From NCBI RefSeq assembly GCF_021261315.1, contig NZ_JAJSAX010000004.1, positions 248,001 to 312,000 of the forward strand: a DNA stretch of 64,000 nt, read 5' to 3'. Under the pieces are notes generated by a model, which ran no database searches, was not told where the DNA came from, and saw only the letters and a list, made by a program, of their open reading frames with translations. Shown here piece by piece: positions 8,901-16,639 of the stretch; position 1 is the stretch's first letter; every line of letters starts with the position of its first letter. The stretch is from Epilithonimonas sp. JDS. Its GTDB lineage: Bacteria > Bacteroidota > Bacteroidia > Flavobacteriales > Weeksellaceae. The translations under genes were made by a program, and so were the position numbers.

Positions 8901-11165
8901 CACGATGCCCGCAGGTAAATTTCCTGTAATATCAGTAGTTGTTCCATTTGCAGATATTGAATACACTCTACCCGTTGTCCCGCTTGCTGCATTGGTAGAG
9001 TAAATTGCTGAACTGCCGTTTCCTCCATCAATAGCTCTAGGCGAACCAGCCGGTGTTGCGATTGCAACCCAAGTTGCACTGTTTGTATCTCTGTAATAAA
9101 TTTTAAAATTATTAAAAGTCAGATCTGTTACCGGACGAGCCAAAGCCCAAAGACGACCACTTTGAGAAGCACCCAGATCTTCACTGCTTAAGAAATCTGT
9201 CTGATCATTCAATGTAAAATTTTGATTGACAGAACCACCAGTTACATTAAAATTAAAATCTGGACTACCTTCTTCATTGGTTGCCTGATGGTGTACATAG
9301 ACATATCCACAGTTAGCACCGGAAACTACAACCGATGCTGTAGAAAGTGCAGTATTGTAACAGTTTGCAGTTGCATCAAAATAGAATGCATAGTAAGTGC
9401 CTACAGTCGCATTAGCCGCCTGCGACGCTGTAAGTGCTGCCGTAGAGCGGTCTGCAGTTGTAAACCAGACAAGACTTGATACTCCTGGCGCTGTACCGGT
9501 ATGAGCCGATGCTAAGTTAAAAGCTGATGATCCACAAGGAATTGAAACAGCTGAAGTAACCGGAACTTGTGAGGTTCCTGCTGTACAAACAGGAGTAACA
9601 ACAAGACACGCAGGCGTCATTGTACTGGTAATAATACCTCCAGTTGTACCGGTAATGTTTGTTGCACTATTGGTAAAACCAGATGGATTAGTAGCGCAAG
9701 ATGCATTCAACTGTCCCGGAATATTGGTAACATCTACTTTAATGGTTGCTACTGCGCCTGAAGCTAAAGTTAATCCGCTTAATGTTACGGTTTGACTTCC
9801 TGTCGCCGCAGTTACGGTGGCACTTCCCATTCCTGTAGTTACAATATTTGGTATTGCAGCTACTTTAATGGCACTTGGAAGATTATCTGTAAAACCTAAA
9901 TTATTTAGAGTAACGACATCTGCACTGGTGTTGGTAATGGTCCAGGTGTAAGTTGCTGTTCCACCATCACTAATCGTTGTAGGAAATATGGATTTGGTTA
10001 AAGTAGCTTCTGTTGCTAAGTCTACAGAAACGAAGTAAGATCCGCTCACGAGAACATCAGAGCCTGTACTAGACTGCTGAAACCTAACATTCACAGGTGT
10101 TGAAGAAGGTGATAAGATACCCGATGCATCAAAAATATCGGCATCATATTCCCAAGATTCTGAAGAGTTATCTGAATTCGATAAAAAGTGTCCTTTACTG
10201 ATCGGATTTCTTGTGGTTACATTACCGCCGGTAAAATAATCAGTACCTCCGGCAGCCTGAATATCTGCTGAAACATTATTATTGGCAGTCATTGCTACTG
10301 AACTGTTCAAAGCATTGTCAGTAGTTCCAGCAGGAGAAGGATCCAATAAGGCAGTAAGCGCTCCTGTTGTTAAACCAAAATTTAAGTAATCTTTATAATT
10401 TGCTCCTCTATCTCCATAAGTTCCGGTAACACCAGCAACAGCTTTCACAATACCAGAAGATGGTACTCTCACACCGCTTATATCAGTGTTGACAGAAGTT
10501 GCACCTGCAATACCGAAAACTTGCCAGTTGTCTGTAACAGTTACGCTTCTATATTTTGAGTTTGGATTGGTATAAACTATAATAATAGACCAACCTCCCA
10601 TTACGTTAGGAGCAGGTGTTGGTTTAGCAACATAGTAACGACCTGCGCTACTCCCCGAAACACTTGTCGCGTAACCTGTACTTCCTGTTGGAATCAATGA
10701 TGTGATATCAAATACATCTTGATAATAGGTGTATCCCGAACTAGTTATCGATTTAGCAGTGTGACTTAGTGAGCCCCAATTGGTACTGTTAATGGTCGTA
10801 TAAGAACTTGCTCCGGGAGCTTTTAAATCAACAGAAGTCAATACTGCAGATGCTGTACGTTCAACACTTAAGAATGCTTTAACAATTGTAGATCCAACCG
10901 GTAAAATAAGGTCTGCAGATGTTGAGATCGCAGTAGATGGTGTAACGCTGGGATCCGCACGTGGAATCTTCATAGGACCCGGATCGTTGAAAGCAGGAAC
11001 AACATCTGAATAATACCAAGATGTACCAATCAGTGTGCTTCCACCACGAATATTTTGCTGATATTTCAGTGTTTGTGCACCAATGTGACTTGTGAAAATT
11101 CCAAGCATTACCGTCACTAAAAACAGCGACAGCAATTTGGTTTTCAAAAATATATTTAATTTCAT
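5934..11165 (-). CDS. Very large secreted, multi-domain Ig-like surface protein
   Basis: This 1743-residue protein is Thr/Ser/Ala/Gly-rich. A signal peptide ends near SHIGAQ (about residue 31). The N-terminal ~380 residues are beta-rich. A DUF11-like repeat follows (about 390-500, TYTWTITNTSADVV). Residues ~625-900 contain short YRDxxxAxW-like repeats that suggest a propeller. A jelly-roll-like region (about 1005-1170) leads into Ig-like/HYR-like modules (YQWYNASGAISGATNQ; TRTWTATDGSGNTTVHTQE). These are typical flavobacterial adhesin modules. The end (INPSLRSKASR) is not a recognisable type IX sorting domain. The role, adhesion or matrix, is inferred. It is followed by its own terminator. 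Confidence 0.8.
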   Translation of the reverse strand: MKLNIFLKTKLLSLFLVTVMLGIFTSHIGAQTLKYQQNIRGGSTLIGTSWYYSDVVPAFNDPGPMKIPRADPSVTPSTAISTSADLILPVGSTIVKAFLSVERTASAVLTSVDLKAPGASSYTTINSTNWGSLSHTAKSITSSGYTYYQDVFDITSLIPTGSTGYATSVSGSSAGRYYVAKPTPAPNVMGGWSIIIVYTNPNSKYRSVTVTDNWQVFGIAGATSVNTDISGVRVPSSGIVKAVAGVTGTYGDRGANYKDYLNFGLTTGALTALLDPSPAGTTDNALNSSVAMTANNNVSADIQAAGGTDYFTGGNVTTRNPISKGHFLSNSDNSSESWEYDADIFDASGILSPSSTPVNVRFQQSSTGSDVLVSGSYFVSVDLATEATLTKSIFPTTISDGGTATYTWTITNTSADVVTLNNLGFTDNLPSAIKVAAIPNIVTTGMGSATVTAATGSQTVTLSGLTLASGAVATIKVDVTNIPGQLNASCATNPSGFTNSATNITGTTGGIITSTMTPACLVVTPVCTAGTSQVPVTSAVSIPCGSSAFNLASAHTGTAPGVSSLVWFTTADRSTAALTASQAANATVGTYYAFYFDATANCYNTALSTASVVVSGANCGYVYVHHQATNEEGSPDFNFNVTGGSVNQNFTLNDQTDFLSSEDLGASQSGRLWALARPVTDLTFNNFKIYYRDTNSATWVAIATPAGSPRAIDGGNGSSAIYSTNAASGTTGRVYSISANGTTTDITGNLPAGIVYDVSDNWLPFGSGGRQYASVQNGNIYQRTTSALPAVWTVIANTPSHRVDAVPKTNNVYYVVGNTTTAGSTIFYRDVTAASSINLGTASNSDDMAITEDGTVIAGYKKMSGTPGGTVTWTDEIQGMYGFNVTGGPNNQFWSSVGITNVNNGNTSVRPNRIMTRTATGSWIDDERIRATGTHNDNSVLLALAPGTYTITEAAEPSGWRLQSITTDPVAASDVAAKTATVTVTANATTNVVFSNVNDVAFALPADCTTGFTENFGTTEANYASPTISSGYHNGAPTLNGTPNSAMGYGYYGLIKNSNLITGDLASNQSTPVEYTTGFTDRSGTGRMLGVNATGQPRLVYQKRLTGLTVGTAYNYSAWVRSADISAGSLPNVGLQVLHPTTGAVLFSAQSGAIANANPPATWRQVILNFTATTTIVDIAVASLTAGAWGNDFAVDDISVVPVKPTAPVVGAVTQPTCPVPTGSVALSGLPATGTWTITDTIGGGTITGTGTTATFTNLAPGTHAFTVQLSSTCVSPATSFVMLNNAVAPTAVILAAGPTTVCPSGSVVLTASPATTYQWYNASGAISGATNQEYTATATGTYYVVETENGCTSANSNSIAVTVEDTVAPVFVASTGTQVVSDVIDFDTAPSTAPASASTTFPQSYGSGAAMVTINQSVPGTISYVPIVAPTGTPVPYNSTGKALSLGTNSWVSRTSTLTFPQKIQNLKFSMYDLDGGIQIAFLAYNNGVLQNVTITPLSTTAQRVSVSNNGTTNASLTGLGGAFNDSARQGAVNIDISGPIDSVVLVYTLPAVTNLNTDTNIIADMSFEHIANTQVAATLPANTTVNCNAIPVVPTLLAADNCGTATVVPTETTAANTPAAGQSTITRTWTATDGSGNTTVHTQEIVVNGYSGQPTAAATQNICATNFTTLASVVITGTDIKWYADATTTTVLPATTVLTNGATYYATQTQAGGCESSRLAVTVNLRNCSWINPSLRSKASR

Positions 11166-11246
11166 AATGTTTGTATTTAAGTTGTGCTTTTTTCAAGCTT
11201 TAAATAAGAATTTTGCAGTTAATCAAAACTGCTAATTTGTCTTCTC

Positions 11247-11282
11247 AAGTGGCTGTTTTCTCATCATCGAAAACAACCACTT
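11247..11282. terminator. Imperfect hairpin between two secreted-protein genes
   Basis: The arms 11247-11260 and 11269-11282 pair except for one C/A mismatch around an 8-nt loop. It lies downstream of the gene ending at 11301 (minus strand), but the T-rich tract follows on the plus side, so its use as a terminator is uncertain. Confidence 0.45.
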
Positions 11283-11300
11283 TTAAAAACATTTTTTTAA

Positions 11301-11876
11301 TTACTTTATCTTAAATACAATATTCATAAACGTTTTTTCTGTAACGACAGCAGATGGTAAAACCTGGTAAGTAAGAATGCCTGTATCGCTTACTGCAATG
11401 GTATTCGGGTCAAAAACTGTGTTATCAAAATAGATCACGAAATATTCCAGTGCAGATGCTCCAAGAACCGGAAGCGTCGTTCCTGTAGGATTTTTCAAAG
11501 AAGATCTTGTTGCTGTAGGCGTACTGGCTGTAAGACCATACTCATTGCTGTAAACGGCATAAAGATCTACCGTGAAAGTACCGGCATTGTAAGTTGTGTA
11601 AGCAGGTAGATTTGCATTCACAGTGGGTAACACCATTGACGGTGCATAGAAATAATTGAGACTTGCAACTGGCGCTAATTTAAAGACACCATTGGTATCA
11701 GAAACCACCACTCTGTCTGCCGCTGCTCCGGTCTGCATCCCTTCGAATCGGACAGGGTTCGCAGTGCTGACAACATGGAAAGTATTGGTAGGATTTGCCG
11801 TTCCTATTCCTACTTGAGCGCTAATTGAGGCGGTAGTAAGCAAAATAATTGCTGCGGTAAAGATATTTTTCATCAT
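11301..11876 (-). CDS. Secreted protein with GIGTANPTNTFHV motif
   Basis: About 191 residues: a signal peptide (MKNIFTAAIILLTTASISAQ), then VGIGTANPTNTFHV, a motif common at the N-terminus of Bacteroidetes surface or fibre-like proteins, and a beta-rich remainder. I chose the ATG at 11876. It is directly preceded by AAAAACACAA, as are neighbouring genes, and puts the signal peptide at the start. A second in-frame ATG at 11939 has a similar leader (AAAAATACAA) and would add a 21-residue lysine-rich extension; the two leaders look duplicated. It lies upstream of the giant secreted protein on the same strand, so they may be functionally linked. Function is unknown. Confidence 0.65.
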   Translation of the reverse strand: MMKNIFTAAIILLTTASISAQVGIGTANPTNTFHVVSTANPVRFEGMQTGAAADRVVVSDTNGVFKLAPVASLNYFYAPSMVLPTVNANLPAYTTYNAGTFTVDLYAVYSNEYGLTASTPTATRSSLKNPTGTTLPVLGASALEYFVIYFDNTVFDPNTIAVSDTGILTYQVLPSAVVTEKTFMNIVFKIK

Positions 11877-11969
11877 TTGTGTTTTTGAGTTATAATCACT
11901 TGTGTTTCTGATTATTTTAAAAAGTATTTTTTTCATCATTTGTATTTTTAATTTTTGTAATTGCTTTTA

Positions 11970-12287
11970 TTAAATGCTATATATTTTTCTCCATTTTGCA
12001 ATAGTATTTCTGCTGACTTTATATTTTTGACCTAGTTCTGTATTCGTTATTTTATTTAATCTCTGATGTTCCAAAATAGACTTGACTGTTTTTTCATCAT
12101 AGCATCTAAGTTTCTGGTTATATGCTGAATTGTCATTCTTGAAAAGTTCTCTTTCTATTTCCAGGACATCCTTTACAATCTTGATATTGTTAATTTTTTC
12201 TAACAGCGAATCAGAGATCACATCATCTTTTTTCCTGAACTTGATGAGATCCAGATATATTTTGGTATAGTTTGGTTTCATTCTCAT
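11970..12287 (-). CDS. Small HTH DNA-binding protein
   Basis: This 105-residue protein ends in a helix-turn-helix of the transposase/Hin type (ITNTELGQKYKVSRNTIAKW, about residues 81-100). The N-terminal part is helical and charged. The start at 12287 is directly preceded by AAAAACACACAA. No transposase catalytic domain is present, so it is probably a regulator or an orphan HTH gene rather than an insertion sequence. It pairs with the next HTH gene upstream with an 10-bp gap, and both precede the secreted-protein genes on the same strand. Confidence 0.6.
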   Translation of the reverse strand: MRMKPNYTKIYLDLIKFRKKDDVISDSLLEKINNIKIVKDVLEIERELFKNDNSAYNQKLRCYDEKTVKSILEHQRLNKITNTELGQKYKVSRNTIAKWRKIYSI

Positions 12288-12297
12288 TTGTGTGTTT

Positions 12298-12729
12298 TTA
12301 ATCTGTGTTTTGTTTTTTCATCCACTTGTAAATTGTGGTCTTCGGAATATTATACTCTGTGATGATTTCCGCTAAAGTTTTTGTTTTCGTATTTACAAGT
12401 TCTATAATATATTCTTTGATCTCTTTGGTATAGATATTTTTCCTGAACTGAATATCGTCGTTCTTTTTGATCTGCTTATTATTTTTTGTCTGGCTGATAC
12501 TTGCAAAAAGCATCAGATGACTCACATAAGGCCGAAAAAAATCGTACTCAGCCAATTTGCTCCATTTAAGAAGGATTTCCGAATCCAGACTTTTTTGCTC
12601 ATACATTTTTAAAATGTCACTTTCATTCATTTTAAAAAAATTACAGATTCTGTCCAGGTCTATCTCTCTATCTTCTATAACTTTTTTAATAATATTTCCG
12701 ATGTGGATGTTTTTAACATTTATTTTCAT
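12298..12729 (-). CDS. HTH DNA-binding protein with N-terminal XRE-like region
   Basis: About 143 residues from the ATG at 12729; the longer frame reaches back only to a TTG. The N-terminal half (IDLDRICNFFKMNESDILKM) resembles a compact helical domain common to chryseobacterial small regulators. The C-terminal half carries a second helix-turn-helix (LAEIITEYNIPKTTIYKWMK). No catalytic residues are seen. It is probably cotranscribed with the HTH gene 10 bp downstream. The target is unknown. I see no inverted repeats around the pair that would make it an insertion sequence. Confidence 0.55.
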   Translation of the reverse strand: MKINVKNIHIGNIIKKVIEDREIDLDRICNFFKMNESDILKMYEQKSLDSEILLKWSKLAEYDFFRPYVSHLMLFASISQTKNNKQIKKNDDIQFRKNIYTKEIKEYIIELVNTKTKTLAEIITEYNIPKTTIYKWMKKQNTD

Positions 12730-13214
12730 AGCTGTTAGAACTTGCAGCTTTTTTACCAAAACTTTTTAATTGCTTTAATAAAATTGACTGTCAAAATTTA
12801 AAAATCATTTGTGTTTTTGATCATATACAACTTTTGAAGAATGACCGATATAAAATCGCATTTCATTTTTCACTTCGTTTAATATTTTGCAAATAAAGAG
12901 CTATAATAACATATCAACATAGCAAAGCACCTCTAAAATTACGAATTTAACGCATCGTAAAACCTTCACAAACAACTGAATTTCAATTAATTATAAATAT
13001 TTATGATATTGAGATCGCACAGATGGGTTTTGACACTTTTGGCCACAGCATTACACTACTTATACATCCTTTATACATAAATTGTACATGCGAAAATTGC
13101 GATTTCCTCAAAGTCTATAGTATAAATGATGACTTTCAAGATCAGATCAACATAAGTCTTAGGATATATCTAATTTCCGTAAAACTTTATTTACCTTTGT
13201 AAAAACTCTTGAAA
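12730..13214. other. Intergenic region between divergent HTH and TPR-AraC genes
   Basis: No gene is supported here. It holds one more copy of the leader motif AAAAACACAAATG (minus strand, 12806-12818), followed only by a five-codon open frame, which may mark a degraded gene start or a leader peptide. A TAnnTTTG box lies at the right end (13192-13199). Confidence 0.5.
13192..13199 (+). promoter_or_regulatory. Bacteroidetes-type -7 box (TAnnTTTG)
   Basis: TACCTTTG matches the Bacteroidetes sigma-factor -7 consensus TAnnTTTG. It ends 15 bp before the ATG at 13215, so the transcript would have a very short leader. A weak TTTC at 13174-13177 could be the -33 element. Confidence 0.35.
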
Positions 13215-14864
13215 ATGATGAAGAATATCTTGAGGATAAGCAACATACATTTAACAAAAATTGAATTATCTCTTGAAAATATTAATTTTCAGTTTAAAAT
13301 AAAATATATAATCACGATTTTCACGTTGATTATTTTTTCCGATTTCTCTGCCCAGATAGGGAAAGAGATTGATGTAATCTTCAAAAAAACCCAGGAATTC
13401 CAGCATCCATCAAAATCCATAAAAATGGCTTACGAGCTATTGAGAATGGCCAGAAAAGAAAATGATCCTGATAAAATAAAATTTGCGCTTTTCACGATTG
13501 GAAATTCATATTACAGATTGGGAGAGCATTCCAAAGCGTTGGAGTATTGTAATATGGCTATAGCAGAAGATGGTAGTGATGATTATTTTTCAAAAATATA
13601 TTCGACTCGGGTTAAAAGTTTTGTGCTTCTGGATCTGAATATGACCGACAAATCTCTTTTTGAGAATAAAAGAGCATTTGTAATGGCGTCCAAAATCAGG
13701 AATAAAAATACAGACGATTACTATAAATTGATCGGATTACTCTGGCGTGACAAAGGTGTTTACTATACAGATAATGATTCTATTCTGAAATACGATCAAA
13801 AAAATGTAGATGCATTTTTAAAATTAAAAAAATATTATAAAGGATCTGCCAACCTCTCAATGCCCTACAACAATGTAGGATATGATTATTTGATGATGGG
13901 AAAATTGGATTCTGCCTTAGTGAATTACAGAAAAGCAGAATTTTTTGCGAGGAAATCTAAAGATGAGTTTAATTTGGCGTTTGTCTTTCAAAGCTACGCA
14001 GAATATTATGATGAGCTGGGCACACTGGACAGTGCTATTGCCTATCGTAAGAAAAGCTTGGAAATTGCAAATAAATTTAAAGAATATAGATTAGCAAAGG
14101 TAGCGACTTTTTCCATTCGGGAACTTTATATCAAAAAAGGAGACGGTGAAAATAGTTTAAAATATGACAAGCTATATTCCAGCTTGAGCGACAGCATTGA
14201 TGTGATAAGAACAAGAGAACTAAATGATGTATTGGCCATTATCGAAAAGGAAAAAGAGTTAGAAAAGAAAAAATCTGATACGCAGAAATATTGGATTATC
14301 GGCTTTTTACTATTACTAGCCTTACTTATCTCTTTGTATGCTGTCTATCAGTATCGCAAGAATAAAAAAGACTATATAAAATTTACAAAACTCATTGAAG
14401 GAATAGAAAACAAAGCATCTTCTGAAGATCAGCATGAGGCACAACAAACAGAAATCGAAAAGCAGACCTCATCCAACATATCAGATGTCAAAGAACATGA
14501 GCTGATGAAAAAACTTAATAATTTTGAGAAAAAAGAACAGTTCCTTTCTCCTGAAATCAGCTTAAGTTCGATGGCTTCAAGCTTTAATACCAATGTAAAT
14601 TATCTCTCCAAAATTATCAAAAAATACAGAGACAACAATTTCAGCAGTTACATTAATGAGCTTAGAATCAATTATATCACCAGGAAACTAAAATCAAATC
14701 CGGAATATCTCAATTATAAAATTTCCTATCTCGCAGAAGAGTGCGGCTTTACCTCATATAGCTCATTCGTGAGTATTTTCAAGCAGCAGACCGGGATTAC
14801 GCCTTCAAAATTTATAGACTATTTAAGGGAAGAATTGATAAAAACAAATCAAAATGACCACTGA
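13215..14864 (+). CDS. TPR - transmembrane - AraC-type HTH regulator (paralog 1)
   Basis: About 549 residues from the ATG at 13215 (a TTG two codons earlier is less likely). An N-terminal hydrophobic segment ends in DFSAQIG, a likely signal peptide. TPR-like helical repeats cover about residues 30-330. One membrane span (YWIIGFLLLLALLISLYAVY) sits near residue 360. The cytoplasmic C-terminus is an AraC DNA-binding domain (SLSSMASSFNTNVNYLSKII ... EECGFTSYSSFVSIFKQQTG). This layout couples a periplasmic sensor to DNA binding in one protein. The stop overlaps the start of its paralog (TGATG). The regulated genes are unknown; candidates are the secreted proteins just upstream. Confidence 0.85.
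   Translation: MMKNILRISNIHLTKIELSLENINFQFKIKYIITIFTLIIFSDFSAQIGKEIDVIFKKTQEFQHPSKSIKMAYELLRMARKENDPDKIKFALFTIGNSYYRLGEHSKALEYCNMAIAEDGSDDYFSKIYSTRVKSFVLLDLNMTDKSLFENKRAFVMASKIRNKNTDDYYKLIGLLWRDKGVYYTDNDSILKYDQKNVDAFLKLKKYYKGSANLSMPYNNVGYDYLMMGKLDSALVNYRKAEFFARKSKDEFNLAFVFQSYAEYYDELGTLDSAIAYRKKSLEIANKFKEYRLAKVATFSIRELYIKKGDGENSLKYDKLYSSLSDSIDVIRTRELNDVLAIIEKEKELEKKKSDTQKYWIIGFLLLLALLISLYAVYQYRKNKKDYIKFTKLIEGIENKASSEDQHEAQQTEIEKQTSSNISDVKEHELMKKLNNFEKKEQFLSPEISLSSMASSFNTNVNYLSKIIKKYRDNNFSSYINELRINYITRKLKSNPEYLNYKISYLAEECGFTSYSSFVSIFKQQTGITPSKFIDYLREELIKTNQNDH
14751..14818 (+). repeat. 68-bp exact duplicate, copy 1 (AraC domain)
   Basis: These 68 bases are identical to 16325-16392 and encode the end of the AraC domain (TSYSSFVSIFKQQTGITPS). 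The surrounding paralogous DNA has many synonymous differences, so the patch suggests recent gene conversion. Confidence 0.9.
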
Positions 14865-16414
14865 TGATTAAATACTACATCGTGTTTTTCCTTTTCTCAT
14901 TTATGATTCAAACAAAAGCACAAAAATATTCTCCAAAACAAATTGACAGTCTAATAAGGTCGACAACAGCTCTGTCTGACAAGAAAAAATCTCTTGAGAT
15001 CGGATTTGAAGCCTACAGACAATCCGAAAAAATTAATTACAGCTTGGGCAAATTGAGAGCTTTGAATAGCATTCTCTATGACTACCAATATCTCGGAAAT
15101 GATAAAAAAACCATTGAGTATGCAAATAGATTAAGAAAAGAAGCAAAGCAGGAAAAGGATTATTACCACGAGTCAGAAGCATTGATCAGTTTATCGTACG
15201 TGTATGCCTATTCCAGTTTTTACAAAAGATGCGATGAAACTTTGGAAGAAGCAAAAGTTGTGGCCGCCAATATCAAAGGTGATCAGTATTACGAAATAAT
15301 GGGGGAAATTTATCAATGTAAATCTGATCTCGAACGCCTGAAAAAAAATCTGGATCAGCAGCTGCACTATGACAGAATTGCGCTTAATACATTTTCAAAA
15401 ATTGAGAAACCTAAATTAAGAGATTATTTTCTATTCGCACAATATCTTAATATTTCCATTTCCTATGTCGATGTCAAGAAAAATGATTCTGCGGTGTACT
15501 ACGCCAGAGAAGCATTGACTTACTCCAAAACTGCAGATGACCCGATAAGGACGATCAATGCTACATTTGGAATGGCCGATATCTATTTTACAATTGGAAA
15601 AAAAGACAGTGCAATCCATTACTATAAAAAGGTATTGCCGCTTTTGGTCAAAACCAACAGTCCCAGTAAATTGGAGATCATCTACAACAATATGGCGACG
15701 ATGTACTACCAACTGAATGATACCAAAAACTATGTTTATTACAGTAAACTGGCATCTGAAATCACAAAAAACAATCGGGCGTCAAAAGATCTTACAGTCA
15801 ATCAGGTTTCTAATGACATTTTAGCAAATGAGAAAGAAGAACAGAAAGGGCAATTATTTTTGATTATCGCAGGATTTGCAGTGGTAATTTTAATTATCAT
15901 ATTTTTTACCGTAAAACTATTCTTCCGTTACAAAAAAGTAAAAGAACTTAAACGCACTACAGAACTCAATCTGATTGAAGAATACGAAGCGAAACTATTG
16001 GAAAAACAGGAAATAAGAAAGATTGAAAAAGAACAGATTAGCTCGTTGCATATCTCCGACGACAAAGAGCGTGAGCTGATGAAAAAACTAAGCAGTTTTG
16101 AAAAGAAAGAACAATTCCTATCGCCGGAAATCAGTTTGAGTTCTATGGCTTCCACCTTCAATACCAATGTCAATTATCTTTCTAAAATCATCAAAAAACA
16201 CAGGGATCATAATTTCAGCAGTTATATTAATGAATTGAGGATCAATTATATTACAAACAAACTGAGATCAAATCCTGAATATCTAAATTACAAAATTGCG
16301 TATCTTGCGGAAGAGTGCGGCTTCACCTCATATAGCTCATTCGTGAGTATTTTCAAGCAGCAGACCGGGATTACGCCTTCAAAATTTATAGAATATCTGA
16401 ATAAAGAGGATTGA
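14864..16414 (+). CDS. TPR - transmembrane - AraC-type HTH regulator (paralog 2)
   Basis: This 516-residue protein has the same layout as its upstream neighbour. A signal peptide (MIKYYIVFFLFSFMIQTKAQ) is followed by TPR-like repeats at about residues 40-320. A membrane span (LFLIIAGFAVVILIIIFF) lies near residue 330, and the AraC HTH occupies about 415-510. The last ~95 residues are almost identical to paralog 1, whereas the TPR part differs strongly. The pair therefore probably shares operator preference but senses different partners. It is translationally coupled to paralog 1. It is the last chromosomal gene before the integrated element. Confidence 0.85.
   Translation: MIKYYIVFFLFSFMIQTKAQKYSPKQIDSLIRSTTALSDKKKSLEIGFEAYRQSEKINYSLGKLRALNSILYDYQYLGNDKKTIEYANRLRKEAKQEKDYYHESEALISLSYVYAYSSFYKRCDETLEEAKVVAANIKGDQYYEIMGEIYQCKSDLERLKKNLDQQLHYDRIALNTFSKIEKPKLRDYFLFAQYLNISISYVDVKKNDSAVYYAREALTYSKTADDPIRTINATFGMADIYFTIGKKDSAIHYYKKVLPLLVKTNSPSKLEIIYNNMATMYYQLNDTKNYVYYSKLASEITKNNRASKDLTVNQVSNDILANEKEEQKGQLFLIIAGFAVVILIIIFFTVKLFFRYKKVKELKRTTELNLIEEYEAKLLEKQEIRKIEKEQISSLHISDDKERELMKKLSSFEKKEQFLSPEISLSSMASTFNTNVNYLSKIIKKHRDHNFSSYINELRINYITNKLRSNPEYLNYKIAYLAEECGFTSYSSFVSIFKQQTGITPSKFIEYLNKED
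16325..16392 (+). repeat. 68-bp exact duplicate, copy 2 (AraC domain)
   Basis: This copy is identical to 14751-14818. The match continues upstream for 14 bases after a single mismatch. Confidence 0.9.
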
Positions 16415-16470
16415 TTGATTGGAAATACATTCAGAGTTCAAAAAAAGGTCCTTCTTCACAAAAACAAACC

Positions 16471-16496
16471 CTTGAATATCAGCGTATTCAAGGGTT
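16471..16496. terminator. Rho-independent terminator at the element 1 left junction
   Basis: CCCTTGAATA (16471-16480) and TATTCAAGGG (16487-16496) form a perfect 10-bp stem with a 6-nt loop. It serves the AraC gene on the plus strand. On the minus strand it would terminate the tRNA whose 3' end is at 16502; there the hairpin is followed by TTTGTTTTT. Confidence 0.85.
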
Positions 16497-16501
16497 TTAT
16501 T

Positions 16502-16522
16502 GTGGTCCCACCTGGGCTCGAA
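16502..16522 (-). other. attL: 3' end fragment of a tRNA gene
   Basis: Read on the minus strand, this is TTCGAGCCCAGGTGGGACCAC: T-loop TTCGAGC, the 3' half of the T-stem CCAGG, and acceptor TGGGACC plus the discriminator. Only the 3' end is present; the sequence to the right is unrelated, so this is an attachment-site fragment, not a tRNA gene. The first 14 plus-strand bases recur at 33478-33491. The anticodon cannot be read here. Confidence 0.75.
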
Positions 16523-16578
16523 TTTTTAGTCTGATTTTACTTTATTTAAAGGGTTTTAGAAGTGTAGTAAAACTTCGA

Positions 16579-16598
16579 GGAGAAAAATAGGGAATTTT
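16579..16598 (+). repeat. 20-bp subterminal direct repeat, left copy
   Basis: GGAGAAAAATAGGGAATTTT occurs here, 63 bp inside the left att, and again at 33335-33354 in the same orientation. Subterminal repeats of this kind are candidate arm-type binding sites for the integrase. Confidence 0.7.
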
Positions 16599-16639
16599 AG
16601 TACCATTCAGCCATAGATTAATTGTTATTACTAACTATT

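Noticed and set aside
6180-9479. Plus-strand and alternative-frame coding regions inside the giant secreted protein gene
   Set aside because: They are shadows of a repetitive Thr/Ser-rich gene, with composition explained by its codons and no independent features.
11970-12729. Insertion sequence made of the two HTH genes
   Set aside because: The HTH parts resemble transposase HTHs, but no DDE catalytic domain and no terminal inverted repeats are visible.
16502-16580. Complete tRNA gene at the left end of element 1
   Set aside because: Only the 3' part of the T-arm and the acceptor strand are present; the DNA where the anticodon arm should lie is unrelated and cannot form a cloverleaf.
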